A DNA stretch of 39,017 nucleotides, from NCBI GenBank assembly GCA_001779095.1, contig MFJD01000008.1:1873-40889 (forward strand). Direction: 5' to 3'. The translations under genes and the position numbers were made by a program. This document shows, one piece after another, positions 24,826 through 33,052 of this stretch; within the stretch, counting starts at the first letter, position 1, and every line of letters starts with the position of its first letter. The stretch comes from Candidatus Gottesmanbacteria bacterium RBG_16_52_11. GTDB lineage: Bacteria; Patescibacteriota; Microgenomatia; UBA10105; UBA927. The notes beneath the pieces were generated by a model. It was given only the letters and a program-made list of their open reading frames with translations, was not told the DNA's origin and did no database searches.

Positions 24826-25308
24826 ATGGAAAAACCTAAATTTTCAATTACACACAAAGACGAGGAAATGCTGGAGCTTGTAAAAGATAGTCAACATAAA
24901 ACGTTAGCCATCTGGGCTATTGACTGTGCTGAGAGAGTATTACCATATTTCGAAGAACAATATCCAGAAGACCAACGTCCTCGAAAAGCCATCGAGGCAT
25001 TGCATGAGTGGATAAAATCAGGTATGTTCAGCATGGCTGTTATCCGCAAGGCATCACTTGACTCCCATACTGCTGCTAAGGAAATTGGAAACGATAATCC
25101 AGCTAGTTCCGCTGCCCATGCTGCTGGCCAAACAGTGGCAACTGCACATGTTCCCCGACATGCTTATGGCTCTGCTGTCTATGCCCAACAGGCTATCTTT
25201 AGGGCCACTGACTTGTCCAAAGCCAATTCTGCCGTCACTAAGGAACGAGACTGGCAATACCAACACCTGCTTGAGCTAGGTAGGAATGCTCTAAAACCAA
25301 AACAGTAA
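24826..25308 (+). CDS. Imm5-like putative immunity protein
   Basis: A 160-aa soluble helical protein. The pattern WAIDCAERVLPYFEEQYPED, RPRKAIEALHEWIKSG, VIRKASLDSHTAAKE and AHAAGQTVATAHVPRHAYGS matches the Imm-5-like 'putative immunity protein' family. By family annotation these neutralise toxins of polymorphic toxin systems, although many members sit alone in genomes and direct evidence is thin. No toxin with a recognisable delivery domain is next to it; the only nuclease nearby is the tethered staphylococcal-type one about 4 kb away. It has its own promoter. It may act as an orphan immunity gene carried by the island. Confidence 0.75.
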   Translation: MEKPKFSITHKDEEMLELVKDSQHKTLAIWAIDCAERVLPYFEEQYPEDQRPRKAIEALHEWIKSGMFSMAVIRKASLDSHTAAKEIGNDNPASSAAHAAGQTVATAHVPRHAYGSAVYAQQAIFRATDLSKANSAVTKERDWQYQHLLELGRNALKPKQ

Positions 25309-25339
25309 GCATTTACACGGTAGCATAGGTGTATTGTGG

Positions 25340-25368
25340 TTGTAGGTCAAACCGCTTGAGGGTATAAT
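25340..25368 (+). promoter_or_regulatory. Promoter for a candidate small RNA
   Basis: TTGTAG (25340-25345) and a perfect TATAAT (25363-25368) are 17 bases apart. Transcription would start near 25375. No gene follows within 290 bases. Confidence 0.6.
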
Positions 25369-25374
25369 AGACAC

Positions 25375-25478
25375 GTTCGAAGTAAGCCAGTAATGAGTTC
25401 CAGTTCTGACTCAACTGGCTCACAAGTAAGTACTTCAGACCGGGTACAACGGCAGATCCGGCGCAGCCGGAATTTTTT
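25375..25478 (+). ncRNA. Candidate small structured RNA ending at the tRNA-like hairpin
   Basis: About 104 nt between the promoter at 25340-25368 and a terminator-type hairpin at 25457-25478. Within it GAAGTA (25379-25384) can pair with TACTTC (25431-25436), enclosing a hairpin with CCAGTT (25400-25405) and AACTGG (25413-25418), loop CTGACTC, extended by GAG/CTC. The hairpin resembles a tRNA anticodon arm (five to six pairs, seven-base loop), but no D or T arm is found around it. No open frame of useful length is present. Function unknown. Confidence 0.5.
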
Positions 25479-25485
25479 AAGCTAC
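25441..25485 (+). repeat. Second hairpin-interrupted tRNA-Lys-like fragment and terminator
   Basis: AACGGCAGA (25448-25456), a hairpin TCCGGC-gca-GCCGGA (25457-25471), then TTTTAAGCTA (25475-25484). This is the same layout as 14737-14772, with identical flanks and a different hairpin. The ATTTTTT after the stem makes it a good intrinsic terminator. It lies about 10.7 kb from the first copy and may mark the right side of the island. Confidence 0.7.
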
Positions 25486-25666
25486 TTTTAAGTAAACGCA
25501 AGAACATCGTCCTCCTCAATTAATTACGAAGCTTATTCTCCTGTGTTAAATACACGAATAGAGATAAAAATTCAAAGTTAATGAATTTACTATCAATTCA
25601 TAAAATCTTCAAAAGGAATAACTAATAAATACTGCTCTAATCAAACGATTAAGATATAATAATATT
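25485..25666. other. Non-coding A+T-rich stretch before the HAD gene
   Basis: Low-complexity A/T sequence with no frame or repeat of note. It ends with TATAAT at 25655-25660, six bases before the ATG at 25667, which is read as a promoter giving a leaderless mRNA. Confidence 0.5.
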
Positions 25667-26305
25667 ATGACAAAACCAAGGAATAAGATTAAATTCATCT
25701 ATCTTGACGTAGGTGGTGTCTCAATATTGGATTTTTCCGGCACTGATCGCTGGGTACGAATGTTAGAGTCTATGGGCGTGACAAGTGATATTTATCCAGA
25801 ATTTATGAATATCTGGAATAGCCATCATAGTGAGATCAATACCATATATGACGTTGAGCTTATGATTAATGAATTTCGTGAAATCGGATTAAATTTACCC
25901 GACGATTACTGCTTTAATGACGAATTTGTTAAGCGCTTTACACCAAATGAAAGTATTACAAAACCAATAAATAAAGCTATAGAATATGGCATAAGTGTTG
26001 GACTACTTACGAATATGTATCAGAGAATGTTCAAAAAAATATCTGATGCAAATTTATTACCCCGAATAAACTTTTATCCAATTATTGATTCAAGCTTACT
26101 TGGTGTAGCAAAACCTGATATAAAAATATATGAAATTGCATTGAAGGAAATAAGTTATAAACCTCAAAATGTATTATTTGTAGATAATTCCATACCCAAT
26201 ATAAAAACTGCACAACTACTGGGATGGCAAACTTACCTTTATAATCCCAGAAATCCGATTAAATCATCAAATGAATTATTAGATATTATAAATATATCAA
26301 GATAA
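25667..26305 (+). CDS. HAD-superfamily hydrolase
   Basis: A 212-aa haloacid-dehalogenase-type protein of the IA subfamily. Motif I is IYLDVGGVSI: the nucleophilic Asp is present but the second Asp of DxDxT/V is Gly, as in some IA members written DxGGV. Motif II is VGLLTNMYQ (T for the usual S/T), motif III lies around GVAKPDIKIYEIAL (Lys), and motif IV is VLFVDNSIPNIKTAQLLGW (Asp with downstream Asn). The cap is helical (about 15-90). Substrate unknown; sugar phosphates and nucleotides are common. It is very A+T-rich compared with its neighbours, so it was probably acquired separately. It is likely leaderless. Confidence 0.85.
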   Translation: MTKPRNKIKFIYLDVGGVSILDFSGTDRWVRMLESMGVTSDIYPEFMNIWNSHHSEINTIYDVELMINEFREIGLNLPDDYCFNDEFVKRFTPNESITKPINKAIEYGISVGLLTNMYQRMFKKISDANLLPRINFYPIIDSSLLGVAKPDIKIYEIALKEISYKPQNVLFVDNSIPNIKTAQLLGWQTYLYNPRNPIKSSNELLDIINISR

Positions 26306-26729
26306 TAAATCATACCGTCTAGTACATCAGAATCTATTCTTCACGAAACAGTATATCCACAAAAATAAACCAAATCTAAATCTTCATTAGATGTTGGAAT
26401 CGGATTTGGCAAACGTGCTTTTTAAATACTTGAATTTTTTTAATGGTTCGCTCACTGATTCCGTTATTTTATCAACTGACCGCTTTGCTATTTTTGTTAA
26501 ATATGTTGACGCATACTATTTTGAGTATATTCAGCATTTCTGTTTAGCATACCGTAATTAATAGTCCCGTAAAACGCAAAATATTCACTTAGATTTCGCA
26601 AATAACTGTAGAAATTACGTACATTTAGGAAAATTGAAGACAGTAATACCTGATTCCGGAGAATGATAGGTATTCTTATACCTTGTCAACGGGAGTCAAG
26701 TATATTATTTTATACTTGGAGCGTAATTT
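26306..26729. other. Intergenic region with palindromes before the beta-propeller gene
   Basis: About 420 bases without a gene. A+T-rich and featureless up to 26640. Then come AATACCT/AGGTATT (26645-26651 with 26668-26674), the overlapping palindrome AGGTAT-tctt-ATACCT (26668-26683), and the promoter region. The AGGTAT/ATACCT words are the same as those in the atpD-atpC repeat. Confidence 0.5.
26683..26718 (+). promoter_or_regulatory. Promoter with a palindromic operator
   Basis: TTGTCA (26683-26688) and TATTTT (26706-26711) are 17 bases apart. A perfect inverted repeat CAAGTATA (26697-26704)/TATACTTG (26711-26718) surrounds the -10 box and probable start point, a good place for a repressor. 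Confidence 0.5.
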
Positions 26730-26780
26730 ATTTCCGATATTTATTTAGTTTATTCTAAAATCACTGCTGCAATTATTTTA

Positions 26781-29150
26781 TTGCTGGCAGGGTATTATTT
26801 TTGTATTTTCCCCCCGGAACAGGTATTCTCTGCATCATCATATGGTTGGACGAAATTGGTGACTGCACCAGACCAGCAGCATGTATCCGATGTTGCCGTA
26901 GACGCTTCGGGAAATGTCTATTTCACGGGGTCTTTTTACGGAACAGTGAATTTCAATCCTGCCGGTTCTGACGAGTACACGGCCAGCGGTGTCGGAGACG
27001 TATACATAACCAAATACAGCAGTGACGGTACCTATGATTGGACAAAAACGTACGGGGCCGGAGGCTCAGACAGTGGTAGCCATGTCGGGTTTGATAACTC
27101 CGGAAATATGTATTTGCTAGGCGGATTTTCAAATACCGTTGACTTCAATCCCGGAGGAGATGATGGAGTTCTGTCCGATGGCGGATCGCTTAAATCGTTT
27201 TTAATAAAATATACGATTGACGGTACTTTTGTCTGGGTAAAACTGCTGCAGGGCAGTAACCAATTTGAAATTGAAGTTTCAGGCAGTATTTTCTTGGTTG
27301 GTTCTTTTCAGGGCACTAAAGACTTCGATCTTGAGGGGACGGGGGACAGCCATTCGTCCGACAGCTCAACCCGTGACGCATTCATTACCAAACTGGATAC
27401 CGACGGAAACTATTTCTGGACAAAGACCTGGGGCAGCACGGGAGCAGATTATGCTTACAGCATATCTCTGGATAATTCAGAAAATATGTATATATCCGGC
27501 ACCTTTGTGGATACTGTTGACTTCGATCCCGGTAGCGGTACGGACAATCAAGTTTCACTTGGTTTAAGTGATGTATTTTTGACCAAATACAGTAGTGACG
27601 GTACTTATGATTGGACCAAAACGTACGGCACTGCCGACGATGAAAATATTTCCCAAAATTATCTTGCCGTAGAACCCGCCGGCAATTCGTATATTGGGGG
27701 ATATACGAGTCTTTCCGGAAGCTGCATGGCGCCACCGTGCAGCAGCGGATTTCTCCTGAAGTATGACAACGACGGTACACAGGTATGGACAAAGTCGTTC
27801 GACGGTGCCGACTCCAACGCCCCCGGTCCCGTAGCCGCGGACGCATCGGGAAACGTATATTTGGCCGGGTATTTCGGAGAGGGGCTTGACGATTCCGCTC
27901 CTTCTATAGACCTCAACCCCGACGGAACACCACAGGTCAGGACAGGAACCGGAGCCGAGGAAATTTTCCTGGTCAAATACAAGAATGACGGTACATTTGA
28001 TTGGGCTTATACTATTGGCGGCACTACGCCATGGGATCCGGACTGGGGTTATACCTTTTTTGAAACCGCTATACCCAACGACGTCACAGTCACCGACAGC
28101 GGTACCCTCTACATTACAGGTACCCTATCCTCGGGTACGGGCACAGGATTCGTGAAAGATCCGGATGATGTAACTCACACAATAAACGGTATAAACAGCG
28201 ATCTCGACGATTATTACAATGTAATCCTGACAAAAATTTCCGCTGCAGCTTCTCTTTCTGTCAGCTCATCTTCCATTTCCGACTTGCTTAACTCCAATGT
28301 CTTCGAAGCCCAGTCCGATACCGATACGGATGAAATCAACGTCAACCAGGACGTACGAATAACCGTATCATCGGGCAGCAATACCGATGAGGTGCTAATA
28401 AACGACGGTACGGTCATTTCCTCAACAGACGGCTTAAACATCAATCCGAGTCTGCTCGAGGTATCAATACCGGAATTAACACAAATGCAGAATTTAGGCA
28501 GCGACGATTCACTGATAGGGGCTCTGCAGTGGGGAATACCGAGTATCGGGTTACAGTTTAGTGAGCCTATAACAATAAAATCGTACGTCGGTACGCAGTA
28601 TGACGGTGAGACGCTGGAAATAAAAAGATCCATTTCCGGGACTTCGGAATGGACTACGGACGGCATTGTAGCACCCGGTACCTGTGTTGTAGATGATGGC
28701 TATTGTGAGTTCCAGACAACAAAGGCTTCATATTTTGCCGTATTAAGAAATAATGTAATTGAAGCGGCAGTATCGGGCAGTTCTTCAGGTGACGCTTATT
28801 CCTGCGGAGACGTGAAACCCATCGGTGTGCCGGATCTGTTTCAGATAGATACTTATAATGGAAAAGCAGCCCTTTATTTCACGCCGTTAGCGGACACCGA
28901 CAGATATTTTATATCTTTTTCGACCAAATCCTTTGCTGAAGAACACGGAGCGGACATTATTCTCGGTAATCTGGGAGTGCAGTTATTCGAAGCCAATTAT
29001 TTGACTCCTGACACAACATACTATTTTAAGGTACGGGGACAAAACGGCTGCATGCCCGGGGACTGGAGCACTACCATGAAAATTACAACTCCCAACAAGC
29101 ATAAAAAGACTCCAAGTATTTTCTACAAATATTCGTTTTTATTGTTATAA
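26781..29150 (+). CDS. Secreted SBBP-type beta-propeller protein with a C-terminal fibronectin-like domain
   Basis: A 789-aa protein built of 50-60-residue repeats such as GNVYFTGSFYGTVNFNPAG, VYITKYSSDGTYDWTKTYG, GNMYLLGGFSNTVDFNPGG and VFLTKYSSDGTYDWTKTYG, the 'SBBP' (beta-propeller) pattern, covering about residues 25-480. Next come beta-rich segments (about 490-660), a Gly/Ser linker and a fibronectin type III-like domain (about 685-765, ALYFTPLADTDRYFISFS, YYFKVRGQNGCMPGDWS). The start is uncertain: there is no ATG. TTG 26781 leaves only part of the hydrophobic segment, while an ATT at 26730 would give a full signal peptide (ITAAIILLLAGYYFCIF) and lies just after the promoter. The short basic-hydrophobic end (KTPSIFYKYSFLLL) may be a truncated anchor. 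Probably an adhesin-like surface protein. Confidence 0.8.
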   Translation: MLAGYYFCIFPPEQVFSASSYGWTKLVTAPDQQHVSDVAVDASGNVYFTGSFYGTVNFNPAGSDEYTASGVGDVYITKYSSDGTYDWTKTYGAGGSDSGSHVGFDNSGNMYLLGGFSNTVDFNPGGDDGVLSDGGSLKSFLIKYTIDGTFVWVKLLQGSNQFEIEVSGSIFLVGSFQGTKDFDLEGTGDSHSSDSSTRDAFITKLDTDGNYFWTKTWGSTGADYAYSISLDNSENMYISGTFVDTVDFDPGSGTDNQVSLGLSDVFLTKYSSDGTYDWTKTYGTADDENISQNYLAVEPAGNSYIGGYTSLSGSCMAPPCSSGFLLKYDNDGTQVWTKSFDGADSNAPGPVAADASGNVYLAGYFGEGLDDSAPSIDLNPDGTPQVRTGTGAEEIFLVKYKNDGTFDWAYTIGGTTPWDPDWGYTFFETAIPNDVTVTDSGTLYITGTLSSGTGTGFVKDPDDVTHTINGINSDLDDYYNVILTKISAAASLSVSSSSISDLLNSNVFEAQSDTDTDEINVNQDVRITVSSGSNTDEVLINDGTVISSTDGLNINPSLLEVSIPELTQMQNLGSDDSLIGALQWGIPSIGLQFSEPITIKSYVGTQYDGETLEIKRSISGTSEWTTDGIVAPGTCVVDDGYCEFQTTKASYFAVLRNNVIEAAVSGSSSGDAYSCGDVKPIGVPDLFQIDTYNGKAALYFTPLADTDRYFISFSTKSFAEEHGADIILGNLGVQLFEANYLTPDTTYYFKVRGQNGCMPGDWSTTMKITTPNKHKKTPSIFYKYSFLLL

Positions 29151-29255
29151 AGACTCTGTTTTAATGATCAGTTAAGTCGGAATAATCTTTCCATAATAAC
29201 CGTACATCCGTTGCGCCGATCCCGTATCAGCACAAAAGCCGACGCACACCGGCAA

Positions 29256-29302
29256 TTTCCTGTCCTCAGCAGGACGGAAAATCGTTTCATTTCCGTTCTT
29301 TT
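29256..29302 (+). terminator. Probable terminator after the beta-propeller gene
   Basis: ACGGAAA (29274-29280) pairs with TTTCCGT (29290-29296), followed by TCTTTTA. An upstream arm (TTTCC-TGTCCT at 29256-29266) can instead pair with AGGACGGAAA (29271-29280), so two exclusive hairpins are possible. The rest of the gap to 29389 shows nothing notable. Confidence 0.5.
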
Positions 29303-29389
29303 ACTCCGTCCAGCCTCCTAACTGGTAAATACGGGCCATTATGAGAAAATACGACTGTGGCATAAAAACTCCCGGGTAATAAATTGCAT

Positions 29390-31369
29390 ATGGCCGGAAT
29401 TATTTTATTCAGGATACCGGAAACCGTCTGGTTTGTCCTGTTTGTGACACTGGTAATATATCTTCCGGGAAGATTCGTCAATTTAAGCCTGTCACTTAAA
29501 CCCAAATCTTACCTGCGCCCGTTTCTGGATTTCATGACCGGGATCGTCATGTTCACGCTAACGGCATATGCCTTCGCTTGGCTCAGGGCGGATTTCCTGA
29601 CGCCCGCCGCACTGATTGTGACCGCAGTTATCTCTGTTATCAGGTTTCCATTCGGCAGAATACGTCTTCCCCCGAATTTCTGGTACGTATTTACGTTTCT
29701 GATTGTGTGTGCCGTGCTTTTCAGTCTCCCGCTGACCCTGACCGGAAGGATCGGGGATACGTTTCTTCAAAGAGGTGACGATCTGGTCCATCTTTCCTAT
29801 ATCAACGAATTCAGATTTGCTTTCCCGCCGCAGAATCCGAATCTGGCCGGTACCAGGCTTCTCGGATATCATTTTTTCTATGATTTCCTGGTAGCCAGGA
29901 TTTCGGTAGTGTCGCATATTTCACCGCTGTCAGTTTATTATCAGCTGATGCCGCTGACGGTATCATTCCTTTGGGCTCTGGGGTCATATTCGCTGCTGAA
30001 ACAATGGGCAGGAAATAATGTTACGGCCGTTGCCGGAACGTTACTGATCATGTTCGGAGGGAGTTTCGGCTATATTCTCGGTTTCCTCGGTCATCCGGCT
30101 CCTGATTTAAGCAGCGTATTCGGCATTAACCAGCCGGCTTCGGCGCTCCTGAATGTTCCGTTTGCTTTTTCCGTCCCTCTCATCCTGTCTGTTATCGGAA
30201 TCCTTTTTGAATATTACCGGACCGGTAACCGGAATATTCCTTATCTGCTCATACCGGTTGTCGGAAGTTCCCCGATGTTCAAAATCTATGCCGCAATGAT
30301 TGTGTTTTCCGCAATGGGAATTTTTACCTTAATGGAATTATTCAGAGGTAATTACCGGATTCTGCTGGTCGATTTCGGAATAGCATTGACAGCCGGTCTG
30401 ACATACGGATTATTTTCCGTATCAGGATCGGGTCTCACCTACTACCCGCTTTGGCCGGTTTACCGGATGCTTGAGCTAAATCTTCCGTGGTACGGGTTTA
30501 CCGAAAAGATGTATACATTCACCCGGCTCCATGTCGTCCGGGGCATCATTTCGGTACATGCATACGGATTATTATTATTTTTCGTAGGCAATATAGGGAC
30601 AAGATTTATCGGAATTATACTCATATCCGCTTCGCATCTGGTCAAAAAAAAGCTGCCTTCACGTATTTCTGTGACAGTCATCACAATGGGTTTAGCATCG
30701 GTCGGGATACCCTTATTTTTCATCCAGACGATTAAAGGTTTTGAAATGATCCAAATGACATGGTACTATCCGTTATTCTGCTCCATTCCAGCTGCATTCG
30801 GTATCGGACTTCTGGCCGGAAAAAAATACCCCCTGAAATTCAGGGTTATCACCGGTTCGGTTTTATTTTTCCTAACGGTACCTTCAGCGTATGAAAATTA
30901 TGCCAGATTCATTTATCCGTTGCTATCAATCCCCAGGGTGAGTGTTAACAGTCCGGTCATGAAGGCTATGACATTTCTTCAAACACACGGAACATATGAT
31001 GATACGGTTCTGGAAATCCCCCCAAAGGATTTTAGCAGAGGACAGGATGTCGATAATTGGTACCGGAATGTCTCTACAATGTTTATTCCCGCCCTGGGCA
31101 ACAAGCGGGTTTATATTTCCGATCGGGATGTGGACTATCCGGGACTTGATGTAGGCACGCGGCTTAAGATTTTAGCACAGGTATTGGATTTAGAATTCGG
31201 ATATTCAGGCATTAACCGGTCAGATACGGTAAAAGAAACATACGGGGAGCTCAGGAAAGCCGGTATTAAATACATATATTCGCCGGGACCTCTGGCATCC
31301 TTAAAGGGACTGTCTCAAGCCAGTGAAGTTTTCGGTGAAGCGGGCTATTATATTTATGAGCTTCGTTAA
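29390..31369 (+). CDS. Polytopic membrane protein, GT-C glycosyltransferase-like
   Basis: A 659-aa protein from ATG 29390 (TTG 29384 is two codons earlier and less likely). It has about 12 membrane helices. After two helices a loop contains GDTFLQRGDDLVHLSYINEF, with acidic residues in the first large external loop as in GT-C enzymes, then YHFFYDFLVARIS. The C-terminal 170 residues form a soluble outer domain (FLQTHGTYDDTVLEIPPKDF, NKRVYISDRDVDYPGL, YGELRKAGIKYIYSPG), similar to the sensing or substrate-binding tails of large CPR membrane glycosyltransferases. The likely role is transfer of lipid-linked sugars to surface polymers, inferred from topology. No exact family recognised. Confidence 0.7.
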   Translation: MAGIILFRIPETVWFVLFVTLVIYLPGRFVNLSLSLKPKSYLRPFLDFMTGIVMFTLTAYAFAWLRADFLTPAALIVTAVISVIRFPFGRIRLPPNFWYVFTFLIVCAVLFSLPLTLTGRIGDTFLQRGDDLVHLSYINEFRFAFPPQNPNLAGTRLLGYHFFYDFLVARISVVSHISPLSVYYQLMPLTVSFLWALGSYSLLKQWAGNNVTAVAGTLLIMFGGSFGYILGFLGHPAPDLSSVFGINQPASALLNVPFAFSVPLILSVIGILFEYYRTGNRNIPYLLIPVVGSSPMFKIYAAMIVFSAMGIFTLMELFRGNYRILLVDFGIALTAGLTYGLFSVSGSGLTYYPLWPVYRMLELNLPWYGFTEKMYTFTRLHVVRGIISVHAYGLLLFFVGNIGTRFIGIILISASHLVKKKLPSRISVTVITMGLASVGIPLFFIQTIKGFEMIQMTWYYPLFCSIPAAFGIGLLAGKKYPLKFRVITGSVLFFLTVPSAYENYARFIYPLLSIPRVSVNSPVMKAMTFLQTHGTYDDTVLEIPPKDFSRGQDVDNWYRNVSTMFIPALGNKRVYISDRDVDYPGLDVGTRLKILAQVLDLEFGYSGINRSDTVKETYGELRKAGIKYIYSPGPLASLKGLSQASEVFGEAGYYIYELR

Positions 31370-31430
31370 AGCCATCCATAAATGTTAACAACGGTGCCGA
31401 ACCTGAGGTTTTTAAGAACATCGGATCGCA

Positions 31431-31504
31431 GGTTACTTGGCACAGCTGGTCACTGCGTTTCTTTACACATACAAAAACCCGGGGTACGAATCCCACCGCA
31501 CTCA
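31431..31504 (+). other. Possible degenerate tRNA-like remnant
   Basis: The order D-arm-like GGCACAGCTGGTCACTGC, anticodon-loop-like CTTTACACA and T-arm-like GGGGTACGAATCCC has the spacing of a tRNA (resembling tRNA-Val UAC), but the acceptor ends do not pair, the D stem has a mismatch and the T loop reads TACGAAT. It is thus a decayed tRNA or chance. The rest of 31370-31610 holds nothing else notable. Confidence 0.25.
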
Positions 31505-31610
31505 ACGTGCCATATTACCGGTTCAGAATTTCCGGATATGGCGGAAATATTTAAGGTAATCAATAATTACCGCTTGAAAATTTTTATAATTTGTAATATG
31601 AATAATACTA

Positions 31611-32987
31611 ATGTTCCGTAAAATTATCAGCACACTCATTACTACCCTCGCAATTCTTTTTATAGGGTCATCAGTTTACGCGCAGACTGCGACCCACGTG
31701 CTGTACGATGATGCACTCCGGAATTCCTGGGTGTCCTGGTCATGGGGTAGTACCGTTAATTTCAATGACACATCGAAGCCCTTAGCCGGTACCAATAACA
31801 TCCGCTGGACAGTAAACAGCGGGTATGCCGGTCTGTACCTGCATAAGGATGGCGGTGTGAATACCTCGGGCTTTTCATCCGTCAGGTTCGCGGTTCAGTC
31901 AGGACAGTCGGGGGACGAATTGTCGGTACTTGCATACGGGGCAAACGACCGGGAAATCGGTCCGCAGCTTTTTCTCACCAATTACGGAGGGAATCCCGTA
32001 ACGGGAAGTTATAAACAGTATGCGATACCGTTGGCTGATCTGGGAGCCGCCAATACACAGCTGTACGGGTTTCAGATCGAGGACGAGACCGGCTCCTCCC
32101 GGCCGGCCATATTCGTCGATTCAGTCGAACTCGCCGGAACCGGCGGCATTGCGCCTACACCGACTCCGACGCCGGCCTCCGGACCTACTCCGACGCCCAC
32201 CCGGACGCCGACACCTGCCCGGACACCGACGCCCACCCGGACGCCGACTCCGGGAATCACTAATACTCCGGTTCCGACACCGGTGGTATCGGCAACGCCT
32301 TCACCCACCCCGCAGCCTGGTAACGGCTTCAACCGCGCCGTTGTGAGCCTTACATTCGATGACGCATCCAAAACCCAATATACGAACGGCTGGCCGGTAC
32401 TTTCAAAATACGGATTCCGGGCGACTTTTTACCTGACTACCGGCAGCCTGGACGGCTACTGGTATATGACACCGGCCATGGTTGTCGCTTTGGCAAACTC
32501 AGGTAATCATATGGGGAGTCACACCATCAACCATCCGGATCTGACAACTCTGACTTACAACCAGGTCGAAAACCAGCTCAGCCAGCCGAAAAACTACCTG
32601 GAAAATCTGCTGGGTGTGGCAGTTAACGATTTCGCAACTCCTTACGGCAGTTATAACGCGATAGTGCTGTCACAGATTATGCGTTATAACCGGTCACACC
32701 GGACCGTAACCAGCGGGTACAATACCAAAAACGGGATGAATTTTTCGCTGCTTAAAGTTCAGAATGTCCTTCGGTCAACGTCCGCCACCCAGATCACCAA
32801 CTGGGTCAATCAGGCCAAATCTGACCGGAGCTGGCTGATTCTGGTATATCATGAGGTGAAACCGAGTCCCTCGCAATGGGATGTAACCTCTGCCACGCTG
32901 GATAGCCACCTGAATGCCCTTAAAAATTCGGGCGCCGCGGTCGTTACGGTCGGACAGGCGATAGCCGAAATATCCCCCCAACTTTAA
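31611..32987 (+). CDS. Secreted polysaccharide deacetylase with CBM-like domain and Thr/Pro linker
   Basis: A 458-aa protein. The signal peptide is [20 protein letters not shown] with likely cleavage after VYAQ. Residues about 25-175 form a beta-rich carbohydrate-binding-like module ([29 protein letters not shown]-like [12 protein letters not shown]). A linker of Pro-Thr repeats (about 180-238) follows, encoded by near-repeats of a CCGACGCC type. The NodB domain (about 240-455) has [11 protein letters not shown] (catalytic Asp pair), the metal site HTINH within [10 protein letters not shown], and the late motif WLILVYHEV. The usual R-x-P-Y-G motif reads A-T-P-Y-G, lacking Arg. It probably removes N- or O-acetyl groups from cell-wall or external polysaccharide. 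Confidence 0.92.
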   Translation: MFRKIISTLITTLAILFIGSSVYAQTATHVLYDDALRNSWVSWSWGSTVNFNDTSKPLAGTNNIRWTVNSGYAGLYLHKDGGVNTSGFSSVRFAVQSGQSGDELSVLAYGANDREIGPQLFLTNYGGNPVTGSYKQYAIPLADLGAANTQLYGFQIEDETGSSRPAIFVDSVELAGTGGIAPTPTPTPASGPTPTPTRTPTPARTPTPTRTPTPGITNTPVPTPVVSATPSPTPQPGNGFNRAVVSLTFDDASKTQYTNGWPVLSKYGFRATFYLTTGSLDGYWYMTPAMVVALANSGNHMGSHTINHPDLTTLTYNQVENQLSQPKNYLENLLGVAVNDFATPYGSYNAIVLSQIMRYNRSHRTVTSGYNTKNGMNFSLLKVQNVLRSTSATQITNWVNQAKSDRSWLILVYHEVKPSPSQWDVTSATLDSHLNALKNSGAAVVTVGQAIAEISPQL

Positions 32988-33037
32988 CTACACGGTAAAT
33001 ACCCGGGAACGATGAGACCGCTTTGGATTGACTGATT

Positions 33038-33046
33038 TGGTATGAT
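33038..33046 (+). promoter_or_regulatory. Extended -10 promoter giving a leaderless mRNA
   Basis: TGGTATGAT (TG 33038-33039, TATGAT 33041-33046) is followed by six bases and then the ATG at 33053. No Shine-Dalgarno is present. Confidence 0.55.
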
Positions 33047-33052
33047 ACTGGC

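Noticed and set aside
25391-25425. tRNA anticodon arm at 25400-25418
   Set aside because: The stem and seven-base loop fit, but no D arm, T arm or acceptor stem can be built around it and the base after the anticodon would be T; it is described as part of a candidate small RNA instead.
27385-27846. Minus-strand frame of 153 codons inside the beta-propeller gene
   Set aside because: It mirrors the repeated propeller coding sequence and gives a Arg/Cys-rich product without domain features.
32140-32330. Short tandem DNA repeats in the deacetylase gene as a mobile or regulatory repeat
   Set aside because: They encode the Thr/Pro linker in frame, so the repetition follows from the protein sequence.
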